A DNA stretch of 64,000 nt. Source: Meconema thalassinum (taxonomy: Eukaryota > Arthropoda > Insecta > Orthoptera > Tettigoniidae). The number at the start of each line of letters is the position of its first letter. Positions within the stretch are counted from its first letter, which is position 1. A model generated the notes under the pieces. It made no database searches. It worked only from the letters and a program-made list of their open reading frames with translations, and had not been told where the DNA came from. Shown here piece after piece: positions 1-11,121 of the stretch. Location: positions 369,383,387-369,447,386 of the forward strand of contig OX336388.2 of assembly GCA_946902985.2 (NCBI GenBank), in the 5' to 3' direction. A program made the translations under genes and the position numbers.

Positions 1-173
1 CAAGTGATAAATGAATACCAACGTTTATACAGGTTCAATGATGTAGACATGATGACTAGGTACCACACCGGCAGTAAAACGAAGACCATAGAATATTATG
101 TTCGTGAATATATTTCAATTATACAAACGTTTGATACATTTATGTACGGTATATCGTTCAATTAGAAGACTTA
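1..173. other. Unassigned AT-rich flank
   Basis: No coding, RNA or repeat signature is visible. It ends at the left terminal inverted repeat of the Harbinger-type element. Confidence 0.5.
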
Positions 174-1130
174 AAAGGCTCGGTCACACAGGAGCGCGGA
201 CTGTCCGCGCGAACGAACGACCGCAGTCCGCCGCGGACTAGGGTGGTTAAATAGAATGCGGACAAGTCAAGGCGAACCAGTGTGAAAGCACCCTCGATGG
301 AGGGCGCATTACATTGTTTTCTGCTCGTGGTATTTTAATTAACATTTTAATTCAACGTGCCCAGCAGTTCCTCTGACGAAGAAGAATTGCTTCTTCTGTT
401 GGCATTGAGACGAAAGAGAGTATGGGTTCACGAAATTAACGAGAAAAGAGAGGAATATTGGGAGTTTAACAGATTGTGCCAGGAACTGTTCTCGTTTGAA
501 GATAGGTTCTTCATGTATTTTCGAATGTCTCGAGAACAATTTGAGACATTAAGTATGCTCCTAGAACCAACCATTTCGAAGCAAACCACTAACTGGAGGA
601 GACCCATTTGTGCGAAGGAAAGGCTAGCCATCTCTTTCAGATAAGTAATAATAAAGCATAATAATATTATTTTTCTCACATGTTTATTTTTCAAGAAAAA
701 AAAATTCTTGTGCGTTCTTGTGTGAAATTCATATTTTACTGACAAAAGTAAGCCTACAACTAAAAATTGGAACTAAACAAAACATGCAAAAAAAACGGAA
801 CTAAATTCTCAAAATTAATTTATTTTTAGGTAAAAAAGACCTGCCTATCTCGTAATCAATGTGTCGAGTGTCGTACAAATCGTACTCTCACACGAAATCA
901 ATTATTTTTTCTGTTTCTTTTGCCATGTTTTCTGTTTTGTCCTCTACAGACCGCCGCCAACATTGTAATAAAACACAACTGGTTCGCCGACCGCCACGGA
1001 CAAGATTGAGCAGCGTCGGTAGGCCGCGTTCGGTTTGGCCAGGGTGATGCAATATTTAACAATACAGAGTTCGGGCGGTATACCGCTCCGCGTGCGCGGA
1101 CAGTCCGCGCTCCTGTGTGGCCGAGCCTTT
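174..1130 (+). mobile_element. Non-autonomous PIF/Harbinger DNA transposon
   Basis: The ends form a terminal inverted repeat of about 36 bp: AAAGGCTCGG followed by (T/C)CACACAGGAG on the left, mirrored on the right at 1095-1130. I saw one mismatch in that stretch. A second, internal inverted pair (GGCGAACCAG near 272 and CTGGTTCGCC near 980) strengthens the symmetry. The element encloses a Harbinger transposase N-terminal fragment in plus orientation, which gives the superfamily. Harbinger elements normally duplicate a 3 bp TWA target. Here the flanks read TTA/TAA on the left and ATT/TAT on the right, so the duplication is degraded. At about 957 bp it is too short to code for both Harbinger proteins and must have been mobilised in trans. 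Confidence 0.8.
357..644 (+). pseudogene. Harbinger transposase, N-terminal fragment (HARBI1-like)
   Basis: The 95-residue frame starts with an acidic serine-rich stretch and a poly-leucine run. It then shows the HARBI1-type order: RKRVWVHEIN, a Phe/Tyr-rich block ending FRMSREQFETL, and a block ending RPICAKERLAI. Full nuclear Harbinger transposases are about 350-450 residues with a DDE catalytic core. Only the first quarter is present and no catalytic residue is encoded. The frame stops at AGA TAA inside TTTCAGATAAGT, which resembles a splice donor with GT changed to AT, so the original exon may have ended there. Sequence after 645 is non-coding up to the right inverted repeat. It is a fossil within a deletion derivative. 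Confidence 0.75.
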
Positions 1131-2144
1131 ATTGATGCATACATTGTCCGGCGTCATTCATAGCTTTTCATGACCTTCCTGAACACTTGGTAACCGTCAA
1201 GTAATTCAACATAATTAACAAGCGGCCGCCAGGGAAAGATAACATTCGTTAGACAATGTGCATTTTGTACATTCTCCTGAAAAGTATTATCTTGTGAACA
1301 ACTACAACGATTAAAGATAAATGGTCTTCTGGTTGTACCCAGTAGACTACAGGAAGTGGTGCAACAGAACTACATTGCTGACGTCACGAAAACGCACCAG
1401 GGCCGTGGTAATCGCGCCTAATGTTGGTGATGTGTGCGCTCTATTGGGAAAAATATGAAACTTTACAATTATACTGTAGGCTTGGGTTCACTAACGGGCC
1501 GGTATAGAGCGCAGCTCGCATCTACAAGGCTGTGGTTAGCTCATACATAGTTCAACTCATTCCTATAAGATGTCACTCCGGTGGAGAATGTTGTTTTAAT
1601 TAAATATATATTTTCCATTGCAAAATGCTAATATAATGCTATATTTTATAACGTCTCAGTACTCAATAAACAATAAATATAAACACTTTCAAGCAATAAA
1701 ATTTAAGGATTTGAACCACGAACAGCCTGATGAAAGACTAAAGGCCTAACCACTCACCCAATCGTGCACACAGCAAACGAGCGTTAGGAACCAATTTAGA
1801 TATAACGTTTTAACAAATAATGACTTGGATTAAACGATTTCTTCACTGGAGTGTATTTCAAACCGAGTTCATTTCATATTAAGTTCATATAATTTTTTAT
1901 CACTAGGCTATATTGCATGCAACATACTAAAATTAGTAAAATATAGGTCAGTACGACAGATCAGCTGCCATCTTGTCAAATAACCGAGATGACTCAGCTT
2001 TTCAATGTCACTTCTAGACTATAATATTACAATATAAACTTTTAATTTCAAACGGGCCACGTCGTTTGGAAAAGATTAAAAGATTCTTGGTTCGATAATC
2101 TGAACTGGTGGGTCCCATGTTATGGATTATTAAGTTTGCATAAT
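1131..2144. other. Unassigned intergenic DNA
   Basis: There is no credible long coding frame. The only structured piece is the tRNA-like stretch listed at 1703-1775. Confidence 0.5.
1703..1775 (-). repeat. tRNA-like SINE head fragment
   Basis: Read on the minus strand, this has an A-box-like TGGGTGAGTGGTTAG and a B-box-like GTGGTTCAAATCC about 40 bases later. That is the spacing of a type 2 RNA polymerase III promoter. No cloverleaf closes well and an AT-rich body follows, so it is a SINE head or tRNA pseudogene. Confidence 0.4.
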
Positions 2145-2466
2145 TCACACGGCCGCCATCCTGAAATGGTACAATTGATGACCTTGTAGTTTGGGCATAG
2201 GACGCATCCCATACGAAGGTATGTTGTTACCGAATTTGGTAAAGATCCGATGATTAGTTCGGTCGTAACGCATTTTTAAGTTTTGACCATTTGAGTGGCC
2301 GCCATTAAGTTTTGGTAAAGATGGCGGCAATATAAAACATGACACTGAGGTGCCCTTTGCCAGTGCTACCTCTGTACCAAATTTCGTTCAGTTCGGTTTC
2401 ACCGTGTTCGAATTGATACGGGGGGGGGGGCAGACATTCAGAGTACACACACTCACTCACACACAG

Positions 2467-2498
<32 letters not shown>

Positions 2499-2585
2499 AC
2501 AGACACATAATTTTTGGCCCTGTGTTGATCTCATAAGTCTACTTTCATTTTTGGCAAAAATCGAAAGTAGGCTAATAAATTGAAA
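2145..2585. mobile_element. Helentron/HINE-like interspersed element, single-unit copy
   Basis: Positions 2148-2440 match, in reverse complement, one unit of the 290 bp satellite at 53.4-55.3 kb. Shared words include CCAAATTTCGTTCAGTTCGG, CACCGTGTTCGAATTGAT and the CAGACATTCAGAGTACACAC junction. A G10 run and a CA tract follow. The right end is a hairpin: AGTCTACTTTC and GAAAGTAGGCT around a TTTTTGGCAAAAA loop, then CTAAT. This matches the terminus at 53303-53345. Terminal hairpin, microsatellite and tandem core together are the plan described for Helentron-associated elements. The class assignment is inference. Confidence 0.6.
2445..2504. repeat. (CA)n microsatellite
   Basis: A CA-rich tract with short CACT and CAGA interruptions, preceded by a G10 run at 2421-2430. 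It sits between the satellite-like unit and the terminal hairpin, as it does in the 53 kb relative. Confidence 0.95.
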
Positions 2586-3297
2586 ATTTACATTTTCAGT
2601 CCATTTCATGAACATCCCACATGGGAAATATACAAGACGATAGCGCTTGCTAGAACTGCCCGCATGCCGCTAAAGCCGGAAGGGTGGTTTATACACAAGC
2701 GAGATTTCTCGCATGGGTCCGCTAATATACAATAATACATAGTGTATTACTCTATCGATGTTCTTCAATAGGCATTATATTGTAGGTTATGTTATGTGTT
2801 GTTATTTGGATAACGATGTGAAGATGACAAACCCAGAGTGCACACGGACAGACGGTGATCACCCCAAGCTGCCAAAATTCAAGATACATAGTAAGCCCTA
2901 GTTTCAGTGTTAGAATGTGATCTGGAAATACGGTAACTTTTAATCATGAGTGGCAACACTGAATAATCAACTAATTAAGAAATCAACTAATCAACTAATT
3001 AACCCAACAGCAAGAAATTATAATACAAATCACCATGTTGTTTGTGATGGGGGAGTGTACATTGACTCAACGACTTGTTCGTTTTTGAATGATATTTTTT
3101 TTGTTTTTCCGTAATTTTTGTTTATTTTTATAATTTTAACAGTTATATTTAAATTTTTGTTTTATTCATTTGTGGTATTTTCAAATTTAGGTATCCACCT
3201 CAAAATATAAATTCCATTCCAAATTTGAGTACTTTAATCCGTGTTAAGAGGGGAAGATGACCTCGTAGTTCCGCCCCTAAAGCATCAATAACTAACT
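2586..3297. other. Unassigned intergenic DNA
   Basis: AT-rich sequence with short local repeats of AATCAACTAATTAA around 2965-3005. No gene or recognised element is visible. Confidence 0.5.
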
Positions 3298-3570
3298 AAC
3301 TGTGATGGGGACAAACGGTAAGGTTACGCTGTGTTGTGTAGCGCACTTGCCTCTCAACCAGAAGCCTTGGGTTCGAATCCTGGCTCCCTCAAATATTATA
3401 AAAACTGGCATGAGCGCTGGAACGGGATGCACTCAACCTCGTGAGGACAATTCAGAAGCTATTTGGCAATGAGACAGCTCCTCGGTCAGGAAAACAAAGA
3501 TTAAGACTTGACGCGCTGACCACGTGTCACCCCACAATCTGTTAGGCATAGGTCTGGACAGCGGTCACTT
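3298..3570 (+). mobile_element. tRNA-derived SINE, family A, copy 1
   Basis: A tRNA-like head (GTAGCGCACTTGCCTCTC, B box GGTTCGAATCC) leads into a shared body: ACTGGCATGAGCGCTGGAAC, then CTCAACCTCGTGAGGACAATT, then CAAGATTAA. The body continues through CGTGTCACCCC to GACAGCGGTCACTTGG. The same order recurs at 34300-34590 and 50247-50562, which defines the family. This copy is the most diverged of the three. Confidence 0.8.
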
Positions 3571-3654
3571 GGCAGTTACATTGTTAGTAAGTTACTTGAG
3601 TCGTCCAGTTGCAAAACTCATTTATTCCACTTGTGAGTAAGGATCATGTCGGAA

Positions 3655-4200
3655 AATTATTTATTTTATTATTTTATTTTATTTTACTTCATTTTACTTC
3701 ATATTGTTTTATTTTGTTTTGTTTTACTTTATTTCATTTTATTTGGTTTTAAATTGTTTTGTCTTACTTTTTGTTTTTTGTTTTGTTTTATTTTGTTTTT
3801 TATTTTGTTTTGTTTATTTTGTTTTATTTTGTTTTGTTTTATTTTGATTTTCCAGAAAACAAACACAAAAACAAAAAAACACGAAGCAAAAAAGAAAATG
3901 AAACACAAAAACGAAAAAAACAAAAACAAAAAAAAGCACAAAGCAAAAAGCAAAATTCAAAAACAGCAAAAGCAGAAAACAAACACAAAACTAAAACAAA
4001 AAAGTCGAAGCAAAATTCAAAAACAAAAGCAAAAGCAGAAAACCAAAAACAAGAAACATAAAACAAAAAGCAAAATTCAGAAAACAAACACAAAACCAAG
4101 AAAGAAAAGCAAAAAGTAAAATTCAAAAGCAAATGCACAAAGCAAACACAAAACCAAAAACCAAAAACACAAAGCTAAAAGTAGAAAACAACAAACACAA
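3655..4200. repeat. Low-complexity T-rich then A-rich block
   Basis: From 3655 to about 3850 the plus strand is almost pure TTTTATTTTG-type sequence. From about 3855 to 4200 it switches to AAAACAAAAAGC-type sequence. The halves are roughly complementary, so the block can fold as one long imperfect hairpin with its hinge near 3850 (TTTTCCAGAAAAC). Open frames here on both strands (3646-4119, 3839-4138) are Phe/Leu- or Lys/Asn/Gln-rich artefacts of composition. Confidence 0.85.
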
Positions 4201-4793
4201 AAGATAGACTAAGTGAGGCAAAGTCCAGAGAAACGTTTCTCATGATAGTGATTCTTATTCACAAATGGATTAAACGAGTTTTGTAACTTGACGACTTATT
4301 TTAGATGACACAATAACTATACAATTTCCCATTTCTATGAATAACTCAAGACATTGAGGATGAAATAGCATTACAAATATTCTCCTTCAGACCTGCCCAA
4401 CTTACAAGCGGAGTTTGATAGAGATCAAGAAAAATCACATTCTCGTTGCTCCCTTGGCAGCTAATGCTGTGGAATAGAGTTCAGGCCTGATTCGGCAACT
4501 TGGACTGCGCAGCTTTAATTGCGTGTGCTCGAGAGATATGTGTGAATTGCGTGGGATGCAGATATCCACAACAAAGGGCCTTTGCCAACAGAACATGCCA
4601 TTCGCATGTGAGAGCAACAAGCAAAGAGAATAAAAGCTGCAGGTCTCAAAGTAGTTATATTCATACCCAGGAATATGCACATTTAAGTTGGTTATAACTA
4701 AACATCATATGACCGCTCAAAGGATTTCAAGGTGTAAATAGCCTACCTTTCGCCTACAAAATGGTAGTCACGTTCTAGTTCGTGACCCATGAA
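4201..4793. other. Unassigned intergenic DNA
   Basis: No repeat partner elsewhere in the window and no convincing frame. Short overlapping frames on both strands at 4435-4697 look incidental. Confidence 0.45.
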
Positions 4794-4806
4794 CAACGGC
4801 TGAGTG

Positions 4807-5259
4807 TGGCGGCTTCGGTGGCATGCTGAGCTTCTATTCCCAATATTGGGGGTTCATACCCAACCGAAGTCGTCGGATTTTTTAAGAGTGTTTAAAAATC
4901 CCTCAGTATGCCTTCCTTCGGAGGGGAAGTACAGCCGGCGGGCCCATGTCATAGATTTAAGGCATGTAAAATAACCTTCCACTAACTACAATTGTGTGAA
5001 GCTAAAATGTGTAGGTTAGATTTGATTAACGCTCTACGATTTCCTACGTCCGCCACCAAGTGGTGGTGGCGGTGAGCATTTGGTAGCAAAGTAGGAACTA
5101 CTTAAAATTGATTGTCTTCAGTCCTTACCTGAATCACAGATAACACACAATAATACAGCCATCATAATTAACACCGGTTATCAGACAGATTCTACACAAA
5201 CCCAAAGTACATGGGGCTACATGACCGCGTTGTCACAGCCCCTAAACTGAGGAACCAAC
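4807..5259 (+). mobile_element. tRNA-derived SINE, family B, copy 1 (complete, 13 bp TSD)
   Basis: The copy is bounded by a perfect 13 bp target duplication CAACGGCTGAGTG at 4794-4806 and 5260-5272. The head has A-box-like GTGGCATGCTGAG and B-box-like GGGTTCATACCC. The body has conserved landmarks: CTCAGTATGCCTTCC, GGGCCCATGTCATAGATTTA, the ACTTAAAATTGATTGTC block, and a 3' end CCCCTAAACTGAGGAACC. It defines the family whose minus-strand copies lie at 48172-49463 and 62868-63383. The intact TSD shows target-primed retrotransposition and fairly recent arrival. Confidence 0.9.
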
Positions 5260-5330
5260 CAACGGCTGAGTGGGCCTAATAAGTGGTCCTGACAGTAGGA
5301 ATACCAGTTACTATGGAATAGGGGTGGGCA

Positions 5331-5650
5331 TGTATCCTCCGTGGCTTAGGCAGCAGCACGCCGGCCTCTAATCGCTGGGCTCCGTGGTTCAAATCCCGGT
5401 CACTCCATGTCAGATTTGTGGTGGACAAAGCGGTGACAAACAGGTTTTTCTCCGGGTACTCTGGTTTTCCCTGTGAATATTTAATTCCACAACACTCTCC
5501 ACTTTCATTTCATTTCATTTGTCATTCATTTAATCATTGCCCCAGACGAGTGCGACAGGCTTCGGCAGCCGGCACAGTTCATATCCTCTCCGCTAGATGG
5601 GGGTTTCATTCGTACAATTCCTGACCCGGTCGGTCGACTGGAAACACGCT
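5331..5650 (+). mobile_element. tRNA-derived SINE, family C, copy 1
   Basis: A tRNA-like head (TCCGTGGCTTAGGCAGCAGC, B box GTGGTTCAAATCCCGG) runs into CAAAGCGG, GGTTTTTCTCCGGGTACT, TCATTGCCCC and GGTCGACTGGAA landmarks shared with 59497-59835. Sequence continues to about 5790 with no second copy here, so the 3' limit is uncertain. Confidence 0.8.
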
Positions 5651-5919
5651 GTGGATTTTTTCAGGAGTGGGCATCTTGGATATATTCTGAGTCGTTGCCC
5701 TCCTTGTGCTCCGGCGGCTAGGACTACACAACTCCCTTGTTTGTTCCTTGAGGGGAAACTCAGGGGGTCGGTGTAAGTAAGGCTTTAAACCAGCTTCACT
5801 TGTACTCTAAACCTGCTAAAAATGTCATGTACAAGCCTCGGACCTGTGGGAGTGATGGTGACCTACTCCCATCTGGCAGATCAGGGACTCCTTGGAAACG
5901 AATAGGTAATCGAACGGGT

Positions 5920-6244
5920 ATGCGATTAGGTGCCACGTTATGTAATGTTTTAAAAGCGACAAAAATCACGACACGCATGTCATACGTTGGAATGTTAAAG
6001 AACCTATTTGAATTCAGTAGGCCGTGTTCATAATGGCAATATTAATCTCGGGATTTTCCGCCAACACAAAAGTTCCTCCTTTATCTACTAGAAAGTGCTA
6101 TAGTGTCAAGGAGGTTAGATATCTTACCTCTTTGACATTCATAGCGCTCCAAGGAACAACAAAATTCGACATGCAAGCTGCCCTCTGGGTGTAAAATTAC
6201 AAAGCCCGCACTCGGCATCCAAGGCCATACGATATTATTATTAA
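5920..6244 (+). mobile_element. SINE family D, 5'-truncated copy
   Basis: It matches the body of the complete copy at 45868-46235: GCATGTCATACGTTG, TTTGAATTC.GTAGGCCG, TTCCGCCAACACAAA, the AGCGCTCCAAG block, and a CCATACGATATT end followed by TTA repeats. The tRNA-like head is missing. Its TTA tail is the target of the Helitron that starts at 6245. Confidence 0.75.
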
Positions 6245-7047
6245 CTAGCTGAAGTACCCGTGCTTCGCTACGCGTCATAAATAAATTAAAATGTGAAGGT
6301 GACAGTTAAAACAGGGGATAGGCGAGGTGCTGCGCAGAGGGAGATTAAGGATGGAACATTTTTTCCAACTACACCGCTCGGCGTTGACCGTGTTTTATAG
6401 CACAAATTTAGGTTTTACTCGCTAACAGTTGCAGATACCTTTCGGATAGAAAATGTAATTTTAAACCTCGCATATGCCATCAAAAGTTTGCTATTTCTTA
6501 GCGTTCTCTTTTTATTTGAAATGGAAATATGAAAGTTTGAAACCAAAGGGTGTAGTGACGTCACTAAAATGGTCGCCATTTTAAATAGTGCAAAGTATTG
6601 AAATCAAAAGTAACCTATATGTTAACCAGGTAAATCAGCTACTTCCATGTAAAATTCACGTAAATCGGACCAGTGGTACTTGCGAGATACACTTGAGTAA
6701 TACACAGACACACACCATCTCAATTTTAGCCTCGCATCGCTCGCGTCATAGTCGTATCATATTGTTTATCAATGAAATGCAGGTTTAACCCCGTTAACAC
6801 CCCTTTAGAACCTGAATACCCAAAAATCCCTCCTTAGTAGACGTTTTCGACACACAACAAACAAACATATCCCCAAAATATCATTCTTCTAACTTTAATA
6901 GTTTTGGTTGGTCGATAAGAGCAAACATCCAAAAATCCTTCCTTAGTGGACGTTTTTCTTCCAGAAGTTCACCCCTCCCCATATGCCCCTTAAATTGCAT
7001 TTATGAAAACACGGTCGAACACCTATTTATTTTATTTATTTAATCAT

Positions 7048-7084
<37 letters not shown>

Positions 7085-10000
7085 AGCTGATAGATTTCCT
7101 CCGAGTTTCAGACTCCTCCCTATGTCATTTAAGAGATACACGCTCAGTTAGGAATCTTTCAACCCCCACTTTTCATCCCTTTCACCTCATAATATACACT
7201 ACATCGAAAAACCATTAGACATGTGTCAGCTTATTTTTAATGATTAGTATATGTGCCAAGTATCACATCCCCAAATGAAACCACTCGTGAGATATTGTTA
7301 TTCAATGGAAAGCACGTTTACCCCCTTAACACCTCTTTAGAACCTGAATATCCAAAACTCTTTCCTTAGTGGACGTTTTCGACATAGAACGAACATATCC
7401 CCAAAATTTCATGTTTCTAACTTCAATAATTTTGGCTGGGCGATGATGAGTGAGTGAGTCAGTCAGGACATTTTCTTTCATTTATTTTTGATAATTTCAC
7501 CCGTCCCCATGAACCCTTTAAATTGGATTTATGAAACAACGGTCAAACACCTATTTACTTATTTAAAGCTGTTTTCCCCCTGAGTTTGATGAGTGAGTAA
7601 GAAAGTCAATCAGTTAGGACACTTTCTTTCCTGTTTTTTTTTTCCCCAGAATTTCACCCCTCTCCAAGGGCCCCTTAAATTGGATCTATGAAAAAACGTT
7701 CGAACACCTATTTACTTGTATTTTAAGCTGATTTTTCCCACCGAATTTCAAACTTCACGCCCATGTCGTTTCAGAGATACACGCTCCGTCAAGAATCCCT
7801 CAACCCCCAATTTTCACCCCTTTCACCTCATAATATACACCACATCGATAAACCCTTAGACATATGTGTGATTATTTTTAATGATTAGTTTATATACCGA
7901 ATATCACATCCCCAAACAAACAACTCATGAGATATCGTTATTCAATGAATTGCACGTTTACCCCCTTGACACGTCTCTAAAACCCGAATAAACAAAAATT
8001 ATTCCATAGTTAACGTTTTCGACATACAGCGAACATATTCCCAAAATTTCATGTTTCAAACTTTAATAGTTTTCGCTTGGCGTGATGAGTGAGTGAGTCA
8101 GACAGGACATTTTCTTTCATTTATTTTACCAGAATTTCACCCCTCCCCATGGGCCCCTTAAATTGGATTGATTAAAAAACGCTTGAACACATATTTACTT
8201 ATTTCTTAAGCTGTCTTTTTCCCCTGAGTCAGTCAGTTAGGACACTTTCTCTCTTTTTTTTCCCCCAGAATTTCACCCCACCCCATTGGCCCCTTAAATT
8301 AATTTATGAAAAAACAGTCGAAAACCGATTTACTTACTTTTTAAGCTGATTTTTTTTCGCTGAGTTTCAAATTTCTCGCCTATGTCGTTTAAGAGATAGG
8401 CCTACACGCTCCATTAGGAATCCTTCAACCCCCACTTTTCAGCCCTTTCACCTCATAATAATACACCACATCGAAAAACGCTTAGACACATGTCTGCGTA
8501 TTTTTAATGATTAGTTTATATGCCGAGTATCACATCCACAAATGAAACCACTCGTGAGATATTGATATTCAATGAAATGCAGGTTTAACCCCCTTAAGAC
8601 CCCTTTAGAACCCGAATATCCAAAAAAACTCCCTTAGTGTACGGTTTTGACATACAACGAACATATCCCCGAAATGTCATGTTTCCAACTTCAATATTTT
8701 TGGCTGGGCGATGATGAGTGAGTGAATGAGTCAGGACATTTCCTTTCAATTTTTTTTCTTCAGAATTTCACCCCTCCCGATGAACCCCTTCAATTTGATT
8801 GAAAAACAAACTGTCGAAAAGCTATTTACTTACTTTAAAACAGTTTTTTCCCGTGAGTTTGATGAGTGAGTCAGTCAGTCAATCAGTTAGGACACTTGCT
8901 TTCCTGCCCCCCCCCCCGAATTTCTCCCCTCCCCATGGGCCCCTTAAATTGGATTTATGGAAAAGCGGTCAAACACATATTTACTTATTTTTATGCTGAT
9001 TTTTTTCCGCTGAGTTTCAAACTCCTCGCCTATGTCGTTTAAGAGATACACGCTCCGTTAGGAATCTTTCAATCCCCACTTTTCACCCCTTTAACCTCAT
9101 AAACACATCGAAAAACCCTCAGACACGTGTCTTGTTACTTTTTAATGATAAGTTTATATGCCGTGTATCACATCCCCCAATGAAACCAATCGGGAGATAT
9201 AGTTATTCAATGAAATGCAGGTTTAACCCCCTTAAGACCCCTTTAGAACCTGAATATCCGAAAATCCTCCCTTAGTAGACGGTTTTGACATACAATGAAC
9301 ATATCCCCAAACTGTCATGTTTCTAACTTCAATAATTTTGGCTAGGCGATGATGAGTGAGTGAGTAAGTGAGTGAGTCTGGACATTTTCTTTCAATTTTC
9401 TTTTTTCAGAATTTCACCCCTCCCCATGAACCCCTTAAATTTGATTTATGAAAAAAAACCTGTCGAAAAGCTATTTACTTACTTTAAAGCAGTTTTTTCC
9501 CCCTGAGTTTGATGAGTGAGCCAGTCAGTCAATCAGTTAGGACACTTTCTTTCCTGTTCCCCCCCCCCCCCAGAATTTCATCACTCCCCATTGGCCCCTT
9601 AAATTGGATTTATGAAAAAACTGTCAAACACATATTTACTTATTTTTTATGTTGATTTTTTTTTCGCTGTGTTTCAAACTCGTCGCCTATGTCGTTTAAG
9701 AGACACACGCTCCGTTAAGAATCTTTTAATCCCCACTTTTCACCCCTTTCACCTCATAATATACACCACATCGAAAAACCCTCAGACACATGTCTTCTTA
9801 TTTTTAATGATGAGTTTATATGCCGAGTATCACATCCCCCCATGAAACCAATCGGGAGATATTGCTATTCAATTAAATGCAGGTCTACCCCCTTAACACC
9901 CCTTTAGAACCTGAATATCCAAAATTTCTCTCTTAGTGGGCATTTTCGGCCCTTGAGGAGGCTGCATACCAGATTTCATTCCAATCCGTTCGGTGGTTTC

Positions 10001-10491
10001 TGAGATTTCGTGATGAATAAATGAATGAGTGAGTGAGTGAGTGAGTGGTATTTGAAAAATATATAGTAGAAAGAAGATAGTGTCAAGTCTTTGTTATGCT
10101 AAACTCGGTTGACAGTGCTGTGTGAGCAGTTGAGTAACTAACGGGATTTCAAGTAAAGATCCTCATTTTCTATACCGGTAGTGCTGAGCACAATTGGCAT
10201 CAAGTCGGCCGTGTCTCGACTTGAGCTATGTTGCCATGGAAACTATCTGCCTTGCCATTCCTTCATGAGTATATTTTATGATTTGATTAGCCTGTTTTTG
10301 AGTGAAAAAGGGCCAAAATCAGAAGAATGAGAAAGACTATCGAAAATTCATGTAGCCAGCGGTTCCTTCTGGGTCCTAAACTAAGTGTATGCAAAATATG
10401 GTTGAGATTGGTGGAACGGTGTAGATTTGTATACGGAACCAACATATATACATACATACATACATACAGACTTTCACTTTTATATATTAGA
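6245..10491 (-). mobile_element. Helitron copy 1, 4.25 kb, non-autonomous
   Basis: On the minus strand the element opens with TCTAATATATAAAAGTGAAAG and closes with GTAGCGAAGCACGGGTACTTCAG then CTAG. These are the 5'-TC and hairpin-CTAG-3' termini of a Helitron. It lies between A and T with no target duplication, as rolling-circle insertion predicts. No Rep or helicase frame is present. The interior carries five tandem units of about 620-660 bp. A second copy in opposite orientation is at 26389-30939. The 5' end abuts a LINE endonuclease remnant; the 3' end sits in the tail of a SINE D copy. Confidence 0.88.
7000..10000. repeat. Five-unit tandem array inside Helitron copy 1
   Basis: The anchor GAGTTTCA...CTCC..CCTATGTCG recurs at about 7104, 7743, 8362, 9012 and 9669, giving periods of 619-657 bp. 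Each unit contains two related halves starting near GAATTTCACCCCTCCCC. One is followed by GGGCCCCTTAAATTGGATTT, the other by AACCCCTTAAATTTGAT and a GAGTGAGTCAGTCAG tract. Unit 1 contains an ATTT microsatellite at 7023-7084. Short frames inside repeat from unit to unit and are not genes. Confidence 0.88.
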
Positions 10492-10872
10492 TATGGGACG
10501 AAGAAAGTTGAGCTAGCTAAGTCAACAAGTAGGATGAGATTGGATATTGCAGGGATTAGTGAAGGTCAAATAAAGGGAGATAGAGTGCAGGAAGCTGGAG
10601 CTTTCAAGTTATATCTGTCAGGTGTAAAACGAGACATGGCAAAGTGGAGAGTAGGGCTGTATATCAAGAGAACCTTAAAGCGTAATATAGTTTCTGTGAG
10701 GTACTTAAATGAACGATTAATGTAGATAGATTTGGAAATATCAGGAAATCAGGTCAGATTGTTCCAGTGTATGCTCCATGTGAAGGAGAGGATCAGGACG
10801 AAGTAGACAGATTTTATGAGGCATTGAGTGATGAGGTAGTGCGAGTTGACAATAAGGGTAGCCAAACATCGA
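10492..10872 (+). pseudogene. LINE endonuclease fragment (APE-type)
   Basis: Translation gives the APE-endonuclease order of an insect non-LTR retrotransposon: a block near RLDIAGISEGQIKG, then GVKRDMAKWRVGLYIKR, then VSVRYLNERLM. After one in-frame stop it continues IDLEISGNQVRLFQ...EGEDQDEVDRFYEALSDEV. Intact APE domains span about 230 residues with the catalytic Glu in the GISE-like motif, visible here as GISEG. The 5' side is cut off exactly at the Helitron terminus. No reverse transcriptase follows. It is a dead fragment. Confidence 0.7.
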
Positions 10873-11041
10873 TAGTACAATATTCATGGGACCATATTGT
10901 TATACCAGGGTTATTGTTATAATGAGGTTTTGTTAACAGTGATTACTACAGTTCTGTACCTGAAAGGTCAGTATATATAGTAGTACTTTTCTGATGAGAA
11001 ATAATAGATTAAACGAAAAAAATACAAAATTAATCTGCTAG
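10873..11041. other. Unassigned spacer
   Basis: AT-rich DNA between the LINE fragment and the left end of the piggyBac-like element. No signal is seen. Confidence 0.5.
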
Positions 11042-11121
11042 CCCTCCAGTACTAGCGCGGGGTAATTAATTAACCCCACTCTTGAAAAACTACTGCTGAT
11101 TTTTTAGCCCATTTTCAATTT

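Noticed and set aside
2350..2583. 77-residue Thr/His-rich ORF
   Set aside because: Translation of the CA microsatellite and repeat ends.
3646..4138. Long open frames on both strands (up to 157 residues)
   Set aside because: They are Phe/Leu/Tyr or Lys/Asn/Gln runs produced by low-complexity T-rich and A-rich DNA, with no domain.
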